From JACDAL01 sp963849115 (GTDB lineage: Bacteria > Actinomycetota > CADDZG01 > WHSQ01): DNA of 64,000 bases. Made by a program: the position numbers and the translations under genes. Location: NCBI GenBank assembly GCA_963849115.1, contig CAWKGK010000001.1, positions 62,001-126,000 on the forward strand, written 5' to 3'. Each line of letters begins with the position of its first letter. Positions within the stretch are counted from its first letter, which is position 1. The notes below the pieces were generated by a model. It was not told the DNA's origin, made no database searches, and saw nothing but the letters and a program-made list of their open reading frames with translations. Shown piece after piece: positions 43,273 to 51,297 of this stretch.

Positions 43273-43786
43273 GGCGTGTCGCCGCTCATCAGAGGCGATG
43301 TATGTGGGGTGCTTCAGAAGGGTCTTTACCCGGCGGCATACTGATGGCGTGCACAGGTGTTTCGCCTATCAGCAACCCCACGGTTGGGTCTGATTCCACA
43401 GAAGGTCCCGGTAGTGTTATCGCACACGGAAAGCCTCACGGCTTCGTGGAAGATGCGTTACGGTCCCAGTGACCCACACCGGCGAAGTGAGGACTCACCG
43501 ACTGAGGATGAGCTGGGCCTAGACCACTGCGACATGGCATTGAACGTCACGCGACGTCCGCTCAGGTCCAGACCAGCATACCAAGCCGCCTGGACAGCTA
43601 CTTAGAGACTAAGAATGCCTCCACCTCGGCCTCCCTGAATCGCCTGATGTGTAGTCAGCCTTGGCTCGGCTCCCCAAAAGGCCTCGAAGCGGGGCGCTGG
43701 ACGACCGACCCCAGCCGGAGGGTCGTGTGGAGACGTGCAATTCCCGTGAGGGGCCGTTGCCACCCCGCTGCGCTAGGATTACTTTC
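43273..43786. other. Intergenic region, nothing recognised
   Basis: 514 bases. An 82-codon frame at 43357-43605 lacks recognisable motifs and a ribosome site. TAGGAT at 43774-43779 could be the -10 of the downstream gene, placing its mRNA start at the ATG. Confidence 0.4.
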
Positions 43787-44704
43787 ATGCCCGTTCCGGA
43801 GCGTGAATCACCCACATTCGCGAAGGCCAGAAGTCAGGAAGCTCTCGGGCACCTCGCACGGTCCATGCTCGGAAGGCCTTCACCAGAGCTCCTCGCTTTG
43901 GGGGAAGTACAGGAGAGGCTCCGGGCATTCGATCAGTCGTATATCGGTTTCCGCGCGATCCCCGTCGACAAGATCGTTGGATCAGTCGACCGGACCGCAG
44001 ATTTCGACCGCCACTTTCGTCCCCGAAATCGGCACCTGCGCGAGCGATGGCGACAGGTGGAGATGGCTTTTCCCGAAGGAGACTTTCCACCGATCTCCGT
44101 GTACAAGGCCGGAGACGTGTACTTCGTCTCCGATGGGCACCATCGGGTGGGGATCGCTCGGCAACGCGGCATGGCGTCCATCGATGCGTTGGTCACGGAG
44201 ATCTACATCCCGTATGAGCTGGCGCCGGACGTCGACGTGCCAGTGCTCGTTCATATGGAACAAGCACGAATCTTCCTCGATGAGAGCGGCCTAGGAGAGG
44301 CTCGCCCGGACGCTCTTATTGAATTCTCGCGCCCGGAGGGCTATCCCAAGCTGCTTGAGGTCGTACGCGTGCACGGATACCTCATGACGCAAGGACGCGG
44401 CGAAGTTCTTCGGCCAGAGCAGATCGCTGGTGATTGGTACGACAACACCTATGTTCCTTCTATGAGGATTATCGGGGACGAGGGCTTGAGAGAGGCCTTT
44501 CCGTGGAAAACTGATGGTGATCTCTATCTCTACGTCTACCAGCGTCGACGGGATCTCTCCCCTACACGCGGCCACTTGGACTTCCGGCAGGCTGCCCTAG
44601 CAGTGAAAGCCGAGCGCGACCTTCAGCCCCACCGACCGCCCCGCCAGGAGATGCATGAGATGCAGCGTCGACGAAAGATCAGCCGGCGCGATACCCGGAC
44701 GTAG
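43787..44704 (+). CDS. ParB N-terminal-domain-like protein, uncharacterised
   Basis: 305 residues. The core FPPISVYKAGDVYFVSDGHH followed by RVGIARQRG is the ParB/sulfiredoxin nucleotide-binding fold (DGHHR motif). No HTH as in chromosome-partition ParB; the C-terminal part is a separate helical domain with GDWYDNTYVPS, and the tail is basic (RRRKISRRD). So not a ParABS component; CTP binding or nuclease activity are options. ATG 43787 is probably leaderless. Confidence 0.72.
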   Translation: MPVPERESPTFAKARSQEALGHLARSMLGRPSPELLALGEVQERLRAFDQSYIGFRAIPVDKIVGSVDRTADFDRHFRPRNRHLRERWRQVEMAFPEGDFPPISVYKAGDVYFVSDGHHRVGIARQRGMASIDALVTEIYIPYELAPDVDVPVLVHMEQARIFLDESGLGEARPDALIEFSRPEGYPKLLEVVRVHGYLMTQGRGEVLRPEQIAGDWYDNTYVPSMRIIGDEGLREAFPWKTDGDLYLYVYQRRRDLSPTRGHLDFRQAALAVKAERDLQPHRPPRQEMHEMQRRRKISRRDTRT

Positions 44705-44810
44705 CTTTGTGAGTCCCGCTTGGAATCACGTGGCCCGCCCCCGGCCCGAGTCTGGGCCGTTGACAAAGCCCCTCCGAACATCTACTCGATGGAAAAACCT
44801 CGCTGACAAT

Positions 44811-45806
44811 TCACTCCTCTGTTGGGATGTCAGGGGTGCCGATCGGCTTCCTCAAAGCTGGAAGCTGGTTTAGGGGGCCACCGGGCCCGGGAAGCCAGCG
44901 GACGGCAAGGGCTGTCCTCGGAGCCGAGCCATAGACCAACAGCACCAGCATGGCGCCATAGATCGGAAGATGTCCGATCAGCTCACTCGTACCCAGGAAG
45001 AACAACGTCGCATTGAATGGGATGCCTGCAGCGATAACAGCTACCTGGGGCAGCGCGCCAGAGATAATCAGCAGGCCAAAAAGGAGCTCGACGCCGCCGG
45101 CGATGCGCACGAACGTCAGATCGGCGACGTCGAACCCAATCGTCGCGAGAATATTGAACGCCGGGTAGCGGTCGAGGAATTCCAGAGCCAATTCGGGTCT
45201 CGCGAGCTTCTCGGTTATTGCCAGGACGACGAGCGCACCCCCGACGAGGAGGCGAAGCCCGAACACAGCCCGCGTGATTTGGGGGATGTCGACTTCGACG
45301 CGGCCCCCCGGTCGGGAATCGTCAGGGGGCAACATTGACAGATAGAGGGCGATCCCGAGTAGATCGATGCGCTCGAGAATCGGTACGATCCCGTAACCCA
45401 ACATCCCGACCGGGCCGGCGGCCACCAGCAGGATGGCAGCGGGCCTGATGTGATACCCCGCAATCAGCCATACGCCGATCGCCCCTTCAATAACGCCGAG
45501 GAGCGCCCCGGTGACACCGTTGGGCAACTCTAGCGAGGGAGCGAGGTACGACCCTGTCGCCGCTTGGGCGAGCAGGGAGACGCCGGCGTGGATCCCGAGA
45601 AGGCGAGGGAGCCAGGGAGCGAGGCGGCTGACGGGTTCGAGGAAGCGCAGCTCCGGCGGGGTGATCCGGTAAGCGACCACTCGCCAGATCACGGTCGCTA
45701 GGAGGGCGGCGGTCACGAATACGACAGTCATTGGGCTCGTAAGGAACTCCCACGAGTAGCCCGGTCGGTGACTTGTAAACCACGTCTCGTGAGCAACGAT
45801 CCACAT
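44811..45806 (-). CDS. Polytopic membrane protein, DoxX-like
   Basis: 331 residues with about nine hydrophobic segments. The second half (FGLRLLVGGALVVLAITEKL, then VADLTFVRIAGGVELLFGLL) resembles DoxX four-helix units. The N-terminus MWIVAHETWFTSHRPGYSWE is short and cytosolic or periplasmic. TATCCT seven bases before ATG 45806 suggests a leaderless mRNA. Function unknown. Confidence 0.68.
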   Translation of the reverse strand: MWIVAHETWFTSHRPGYSWEFLTSPMTVVFVTAALLATVIWRVVAYRITPPELRFLEPVSRLAPWLPRLLGIHAGVSLLAQAATGSYLAPSLELPNGVTGALLGVIEGAIGVWLIAGYHIRPAAILLVAAGPVGMLGYGIVPILERIDLLGIALYLSMLPPDDSRPGGRVEVDIPQITRAVFGLRLLVGGALVVLAITEKLARPELALEFLDRYPAFNILATIGFDVADLTFVRIAGGVELLFGLLIISGALPQVAVIAAGIPFNATLFFLGTSELIGHLPIYGAMLVLLVYGSAPRTALAVRWLPGPGGPLNQLPALRKPIGTPDIPTEE

Positions 45807-46102
45807 CGTGCGGAGGATACAGGGCTGGGAAGGCACAGATCAGGTGAGTGTCCCGGCACTCCAGCTTGTGCTCCGAGGGGCCATTGGAGTATGCGAATCA
45901 GGGCTGGGACATGGAGTGTCTGCAATCTCTCGTGGTCTGGTTGATGGCAACCATGCCTACCCATGCATCTCTACAACCCCATGGAATACAGAGACCGTGC
46001 GCTATCCACAGGGAACTTCAACATGGACCGGCTGGTATCCCACAGAGGGTCAGGTGCGGGTGTTGCCGCGAGGAGGGAAAAGGGCGGATGACGGGAGATC
46101 CC

Positions 46103-47056
46103 TCACGTCACCCTCGCGACCACCTTCCCCCTGGCGTGGCCTTGTTCCAGGTAGGCGATCGCTGCGGGGATCTCGGCGAACGGATAGCGCCGGTCGATCT
46201 CCGGGCGCACCTTGCCGGCTTCAATCAGCTGCGAAAGGAGCTGCAGATCCTTGGTGGTTACGTGAGCCTGCACCATGGCGATGTCTTTGCCGCCGCGCAG
46301 CGAAACTCCTATTAGCTTCGCCACGCTGGTGAACCCGGTGACGGCGGCCTTTCCGCCATCGGCAAGCGCACGTCTGAGATCGGGCACCGATCGGTTCCCG
46401 ACCGTGTCGAGGATGAGGTCGTAGCGCCGCCCGCTACGGACGAAGTCGGTCGTTGTGTAGTCGACGACGTGATCGGCGCCGAGCGCACGGACCAGGTCGA
46501 TGTTCCGGGTGCTGGTCACGCCGGTCACCTCGGACCCGTAAGATTTTGCGATCTGGACCGCAAAGGTGCCGACGCCGCCGGAAGCGCCATTGATTAGCAC
46601 CTTCTGGACGGGCTGGATTTCTCCGTAGTGGCGAAGGCCCTGGAGTGCGGTTACCGCCGCCATCGGAACTGCAGCCGTATCCTCGAACGACAGGTTGGCC
46701 GGCTTTAAAGACATGACGTCAACTGGCACCGAAACGTATTCTGCAAAGCCGCCGAAACCGTGGTCCAAAAGGTTGGCATAGACCTCGTCGCCGGGCTTGA
46801 ACTGGGTAACGCCGCTGCCGACCGCCTCTACCTGCCCGGCAATGTCGCCGCCGAGGATCTTGTGTTTCGGCCGCAGCAAGCCCAGGGTGATGCGCGAGAA
46901 AAGGGGCTTGCCGCGCATGGAATGCCAGTCCGCCGGATTGACGGATGTTGCCAGCACCTTAACCAGGACTTCATCGGCGTCCGGCGCAGGCCTCTCGACC
47001 TCCGCCATCCGAAGCATCTTCGGCGGCCCATACTGCTCCCATATGAACGCCTTCAT
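46103..47056 (-). CDS. Zinc-independent MDR NAD(P)H quinone reductase-like, second copy
   Basis: 317 residues closely related to the 33.1-kb protein: MKAFIWEQYGPPKMLRM, NPADWHSMRGKPLFSRI, GGDIAGQVEAVGSGVTQF, INGASGGVGTFAVQIAKSYG, DYTTTDF. GTG/ATG choice is clear (ATG 47056). Typical electrophile/quinone detoxification type; substrate unknown. Confidence 0.88.
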   Translation of the reverse strand: MKAFIWEQYGPPKMLRMAEVERPAPDADEVLVKVLATSVNPADWHSMRGKPLFSRITLGLLRPKHKILGGDIAGQVEAVGSGVTQFKPGDEVYANLLDHGFGGFAEYVSVPVDVMSLKPANLSFEDTAAVPMAAVTALQGLRHYGEIQPVQKVLINGASGGVGTFAVQIAKSYGSEVTGVTSTRNIDLVRALGADHVVDYTTTDFVRSGRRYDLILDTVGNRSVPDLRRALADGGKAAVTGFTSVAKLIGVSLRGGKDIAMVQAHVTTKDLQLLSQLIEAGKVRPEIDRRYPFAEIPAAIAYLEQGHARGKVVARVT

Positions 47057-47110
47057 GATTGCCTCCTGGTTGCCGTAGCGTCGCCAAGTCTAGGCCGAAC
47101 GCCTATCGGT

Positions 47111-47713
47111 TTGCTTGAATCGAGGGTAGATGGGCCAGCACATCTTGTCGGTTGGAGCGACGGTGGCATCGTCGGACTGCTCATTGCGATCGCTCGCCCT
47201 GATCTCGTGCACAAGCTCGTCGCAATCGGTTCCAACTTCGATGCCTCAGGCCTCGTGCCCGAAATGGAAGAACAAGCGGCCAGCATGGCAGCCGACAGTC
47301 CAGACATGGCGAGGCTCCGAGAGCTCTATGAAGCAGCCTCGCCGGATGGGGCGGAGCACTGGCCCGTCGTGTTTGCCAAGTTTATGGAAATGTTAGTGAC
47401 ACAGCCACACATCCCGCTAGAAGACCTGTCTCGCATTGACGTGCCAACACTTGTGCTCGTGGGCGACGATGACATCGTTAGTCTCGAGCACACTTTCGCC
47501 CTGTTCAGGGCGATACCCAATTCACAACTAGCAGTTGCGCCGGGGACTTCACACACGGCAATGATGGAGAAGCCCGAGCTTGTGAATCGACTCGTCCTCG
47601 ACTTCATCGAACAGGAACCAGTGCCGACGCTGGTGCCGATGAGAGCGTCGGCCGAGGACAACCGTGTGAGCCAACCCCAGGAACACTCGAAATCTCCGCA
47701 AGGGGAGAGGTGA
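47111..47713 (+). pseudogene. Alpha/beta hydrolase lacking its N-terminal third
   Basis: The visible frame starts just before the nucleophile elbow: PAHLVGWSDGGIVGLLIA (Ser in GWSDG), followed by the acid DVPTLVLVGDDD and the catalytic His in PGTSHTAMMEKPE, so the triad is complete. The ~80 residues that normally precede it (first strands and oxyanion HG motif) are missing; only a TTG (47111) could start it and the upstream 50 bases are the promoter side of the MDR gene. Likely a 5' deletion. Confidence 0.72.
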
Positions 47714-48019
47714 CAGCTCGGTGAAGCCGCCCTATCTTGAGTCGCAGTGCTCATTCACTGCAAAACGGGCAGGTCAGAGGGCATATCAGCGGTTTCGCTG
47801 CGCACTTGTGGCGCGTATTCGGGCGCTCGAAATCCGATGTAGCGGCATTTCCGAGCCGGGGGCGTCGAGGACGACACGAAGTCGGCGACGCTCCTCATGC
47901 TAGACCACCCTGTTCGAGATCCCGAGCACGTTCCTCAATGGATTACATCCCCAGCGAATGAGATCGACCTACAGCGCCGAGTGAATCCAGATACCACCTA
48001 ACTGAGCGAGAATGAGGGC
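47714..48019. other. Intergenic region, nothing recognised
   Basis: 306 bases between the truncated hydrolase and the acyltransferase. No gene, repeat or clear promoter seen. Confidence 0.4.
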
Positions 48020-49156
48020 GTGACGGACTCGAGCGGGGTAGCCCAGCGCACACGTCCGTCGATGCTGCCGGCTCATCATCCCGACGGGGGCCGCGACGAC
48101 CTCATCGACCTCCTTCGTTCGCTGGCGACGACCACTGTGGTCCTGTGGCACTGGGTTTTCACGATCCTCGTGTGGCGAGCAGACGGCCCCCACCCTGACA
48201 ACCCGATCGGCTACGTCTCGGGACTCTGGAGCCTCACCTGGGTGCTTCAGGTTATGCCTCTGTTCTTCGTGGCCGGCGGCTTCGTCCATGCGCGCGCCTG
48301 GGCGCGCGACCGGGGCAAGCCCGGTGCATGGGGGAAGTTCGTTAAGCGCCGGGCCGTCCAGCTCGGCCTTCCCGCGCTCGTGCTGATAGCCGTCGTCGCC
48401 GGTGCGGGAACCGCGGTAGCGCTGCTGCACGAGGGCGGTGATCCGTGGGTGACGCGGGGCGTCCTGCTAGTGCTTTCGCCACTGTGGTTCCTCGTCGTGT
48501 ACATGGCACTCGTCTGTCTCGTGCCGATAAGCGACGCACTCGACCGGCGCTGGGGCGAGCTCGTGCCGATCGCGATGGTCGCCGCCGCGATGGCCGTCGA
48601 CCTGACCCGCTTCCGTTTCGGTCATCCCGAGGTCGCATGGTTCAACATGATCTTCGTGTGGGGAGCGGCCCATCAGGTCGGCTGGTCGTGGGAGCGTCTG
48701 CGCCACGCGCCGAAGCGCTTCGGCCATGCGTTGATGCTGATCGGCTTCGCCGCCCTCGTCGGGCTCACGAATATGGGTCTGTATCCGAGGTCGATGGTCG
48801 GCACGACCTCCACGGCCGATCGCTTCTCGAACATGGGACCACCGACCATCCCCATCCTGGCCCTGCTCACCTTCCAGCTCGGGATCGTCGTGGCTTATCG
48901 CGACAAGATCCTCGAGGTGGCAGAGCGGCCGAGGGTCCAGCGTTTCGTCGCCTGGCTGTCCGCGAACGCGATGCCGCTGTTTCTCTGGCACGCGGTTGGG
49001 TTCGCGCTGTTCTACACGCTGATGCGTTTCGTCGCGTCGGTACCTGAGGAGCCAAACCTCGAGTGGTGGCTCACCCGCCCGCTGTGGGTGATCGGACCAG
49101 CGCTATTCACCCTGCCCCTACTCGCGCTCACCAAAATGATGCGTAGAGCAATGTGA
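48020..49156 (+). CDS. Acyltransferase-3 family membrane protein
   Basis: 378 residues, about ten membrane segments. The family opening DDLIDLLRSLATTTVVLWHW carries the conserved Arg and His; MPLFFVAGGFVHARAW near 85 is also diagnostic. The family O-acylates surface sugars or lipids, often with peptidoglycan or antibiotic substrates. GTG 48020 is the only plausible start. Possibly co-transcribed with the CPBP gene 19 bases downstream. Confidence 0.85.
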   Translation: MTDSSGVAQRTRPSMLPAHHPDGGRDDLIDLLRSLATTTVVLWHWVFTILVWRADGPHPDNPIGYVSGLWSLTWVLQVMPLFFVAGGFVHARAWARDRGKPGAWGKFVKRRAVQLGLPALVLIAVVAGAGTAVALLHEGGDPWVTRGVLLVLSPLWFLVVYMALVCLVPISDALDRRWGELVPIAMVAAAMAVDLTRFRFGHPEVAWFNMIFVWGAAHQVGWSWERLRHAPKRFGHALMLIGFAALVGLTNMGLYPRSMVGTTSTADRFSNMGPPTIPILALLTFQLGIVVAYRDKILEVAERPRVQRFVAWLSANAMPLFLWHAVGFALFYTLMRFVASVPEEPNLEWWLTRPLWVIGPALFTLPLLALTKMMRRAM

Positions 49157-49175
49157 AGCTGCGTCCCGCCTAGCT

Positions 49176-49859
49176 GTGGCCGCCGCACTGTTGCTTTCGG
49201 TGGCCGCCGTTGCCTACAACAACACTCTCAACCGTTGGGAGCCGTTCCACGGCCGCGCTTACGTGCCTTTCAACCTGACCTTTGCCTGCGCCATCACGCT
49301 CGGCGCGGCGGCGACGCTCCAGCTGTCGAGGGCCGAGCTGGGGATAGACGGCATCATCGTCCATGCTGGCGTCTCGTTAGCCGCGGTCGTTCTCTTCGCA
49401 TTCGGCGCGTTCGCGTTCGCAAGCTCGCGCCACGGCCACCGGATCGCCGATGAGCGGGTCGCCGGCATGCACGGGGGCGCGCTCGCTTACTACGTGCTCA
49501 TACGGATCCCGCTGGGGACGGCGTTGACCGAGGAAGTTGTCTTCCGCGGAATGCTTTTCGCGGCGTGGAGCGCCGCCGGGTTGTCGATCCTCGGCGCGGC
49601 GCTGTGGTCGTCGGTCGCGTTCGGGTTGTGGCACATCGCCCCCACCGTTATAGGAGTGCGCATCAACGACCCCTATGCGAGCGAGAGAAAGGTCCGCGCG
49701 GCGGTACTCGGGGCCATGCTGCTCACCACGGTGGCGGGGCTGGGCCTGACGTGGTTGCGAGTCGAGACCGGGGGCCTGCTAACACCGATCGTGCTGCACG
49801 CGGGGATCAATTCGATGGGGGCATTGGTCGCGGTCAAGGCCTGCCGTTCTACTCCGTGA
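49176..49859 (+). CDS. CPBP-family intramembrane metalloprotease
   Basis: 227 residues, six to eight hydrophobic segments. The three active-site motifs are TEEVVFRGMLF (EExxxR), AFGLWHI and IVLHAGINSM, the glutamic/metal abortive-infection-like CPBP set. Such proteases act in immunity to bacteriocins, prenyl-protein processing or regulator release. GTG 49176. No toxin peptide is adjacent. Confidence 0.83.
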   Translation: MAAALLLSVAAVAYNNTLNRWEPFHGRAYVPFNLTFACAITLGAAATLQLSRAELGIDGIIVHAGVSLAAVVLFAFGAFAFASSRHGHRIADERVAGMHGGALAYYVLIRIPLGTALTEEVVFRGMLFAAWSAAGLSILGAALWSSVAFGLWHIAPTVIGVRINDPYASERKVRAAVLGAMLLTTVAGLGLTWLRVETGGLLTPIVLHAGINSMGALVAVKACRSTP

Positions 49860-50022
49860 CTTCCTTAACCGGCCATCTCCAGGCGGTGAAGAAGACGGCC
49901 CGGGAGTCGACCGCGAGCCCGACCTAACCTACGAAGACCGAACCCGGCTCCCCTGAGGCGAGACGCGCCCGAGACAAAGGGCAAAATCCCCTAGCGGATT
50001 ACCCGCGGAACGCCACGCGCGG

Positions 50023-50415
50023 TCAACTCCAAAAGTCGTCGGCCTTGGCTGTGTCTTCCACGAAGTTCCAGAACTCTGTCACTTGTCCGTTCTCGATGTG
50101 CAGTGTGTGCACGCCCCGCGCGTCGAGGGTTCTACCGCCGCGTTCGGCATGAAACTCCACCAGGGCTACACCGTGCCTGTCGTTGGCGAGGACGTCGTGG
50201 ACCTGTTGACTGAAGCTACCTTGGGTTTCCTCAAGGAGCTTGCCGAAGAACTGGAAGACCGCGTCCCGTCCCTCGTAGTCCCCAGACATGATGTTGTTGC
50301 CGGGCGCGTGCCACACTATGCCCTCGGCGAACAGGTCGCGCAGGGTGTCCATGTCGCCCGCCGCGAACGCGTCGTAGCCCTTACGGAGCAGGCTGATGTT
50401 GGGATGGTCGGCCAT
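50023..50415 (-). CDS. SnoaL/NTF2-like protein
   Basis: 130 residues with the cone fold pattern LRKGYDAFAAGDMDTLRDLF, IVWHAPGNNIMSG, YEGRDAVFQFFGKL and FWNFVEDTAKADDFW. ATG 50415 has GGAGG 7 bases upstream. Family members are isomerases, hydrolases or binders; function unknown. Confidence 0.85.
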   Translation of the reverse strand: MADHPNISLLRKGYDAFAAGDMDTLRDLFAEGIVWHAPGNNIMSGDYEGRDAVFQFFGKLLEETQGSFSQQVHDVLANDRHGVALVEFHAERGGRTLDARGVHTLHIENGQVTEFWNFVEDTAKADDFWS

Positions 50416-50664
50416 TCCGGTTCCTCCTTCAGACGGGAAACAACCGTAAGCACACCACGACAGGGCGCACTGTGGCAAGGAGAGATTTGCTCCTCAAGCG
50501 ATGGACGCCCAAAAAGAGGTCATCGAAATGAGGAGATCCGACCGCATTTAGTCTCATCCGATCTCAATTGATCCCATTGGCTCTCGTCTGTTGGATATTT
50601 GTTGGATTTTTCCGAACCCATGATCCCTGCACTCGGAGGTGCAGACGTCACGCGGTGCGATCTG

Positions 50665-50760
50665 GACGTTCGATTTGTAGGCGTCCAGGGCATTCTGCGC
50701 CTGCTCCAGCGACGAGAAGGTGTGCTTGGAGAACAGCTCCCTGCGCAGGGACTCGTGAGA
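50665..50760 (-). pseudogene. IS481-like transposase remnant
   Basis: About 32 codons in one frame: HESLRRELFSKHTFSSLEQA, then QNALDAYKSN. This matches the end of the DDE integrase core (the final Glu region) of IS481/IS3-type transposases. No ends or remainder of the element remain; a dead scar. Confidence 0.6.
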
Positions 50761-50819
50761 CGCCCGATCTTGCCGACGAATCGGCGCAGGAACAAACGAG
50801 ACGCCGGGCATTCAACACA

Positions 50820-50900
50820 CGCCCGATCACCCGTGCGGAACACATCTACATTCGTGCCCACGGCCTCGACCCTCCCCGCCATATCGCTGCCCGGAGAGAC
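50820..50900 (-). pseudogene. MDR reductase remnant
   Basis: SPGSDMAGRVEAVGTNVDVF followed by RTGDRACVECPA is the coenzyme-domain entry region of an MDR reductase like the two intact copies. Only ~27 codons survive, immediately next to the transposase remnant. Confidence 0.6.
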
Positions 50901-50921
50901 AGAAGAAGTCACGGGGGAGAA

Positions 50922-51008
50922 TTGCCTAACGACGACGCGGTGATGTATCGAAAACTGGCGCACGAACAGCACACACTGCGAATCGTCCTCGCCCCGGCGA
51001 GAGCTTGA
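50922..51008 (+). CDS. 28-codon frame resembling the start of the 61.0-kb small protein
   Basis: Begins at TTG; protein PNDDAVMYRKLAHEQHTLR then a short tail. It matches TNDDAVMGIEQLAHEEHELR at 61049 closely and recalls the DUF2630-type opening (acidic Met-x-Asp-Asp, then EEHxLR). Too short to be confidently functional; may be a fragment. Confidence 0.35.
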   Translation: MPNDDAVMYRKLAHEQHTLRIVLAPARA

Positions 51009-51297
51009 TCGGCAACGCGGACGAGTGGCTAAATCCGGTTACAATCTCTAAAGGCCACCTCCTGAAGAACCGCGTCGAAAGTGCCCGCTTGTCGGTGAGG
51101 TGGCAGTAGAGGGCGGCGCCCCGGCGGCATCAAGGTGCCGTTTGTCGCCGCTTTTTCCGGCGCAATGTGGTACTCGTGGCGGATGGGCAAGGACTTTGGT
51201 TACGGGCGGTTTGGCCCGCGATCCTCTCGCAAACGGCCTCGGGCTTCGGTGAGCGTGGACCAGAGACGCTGGTCTATCTGGGACCGGCGACGTCATT

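Noticed and set aside
49176..49859. CPBP protease as part of a bacteriocin-immunity or phage-defence cassette
   Set aside because: No bacteriocin precursor, nuclease or other defence gene adjoins it; only an acyltransferase.
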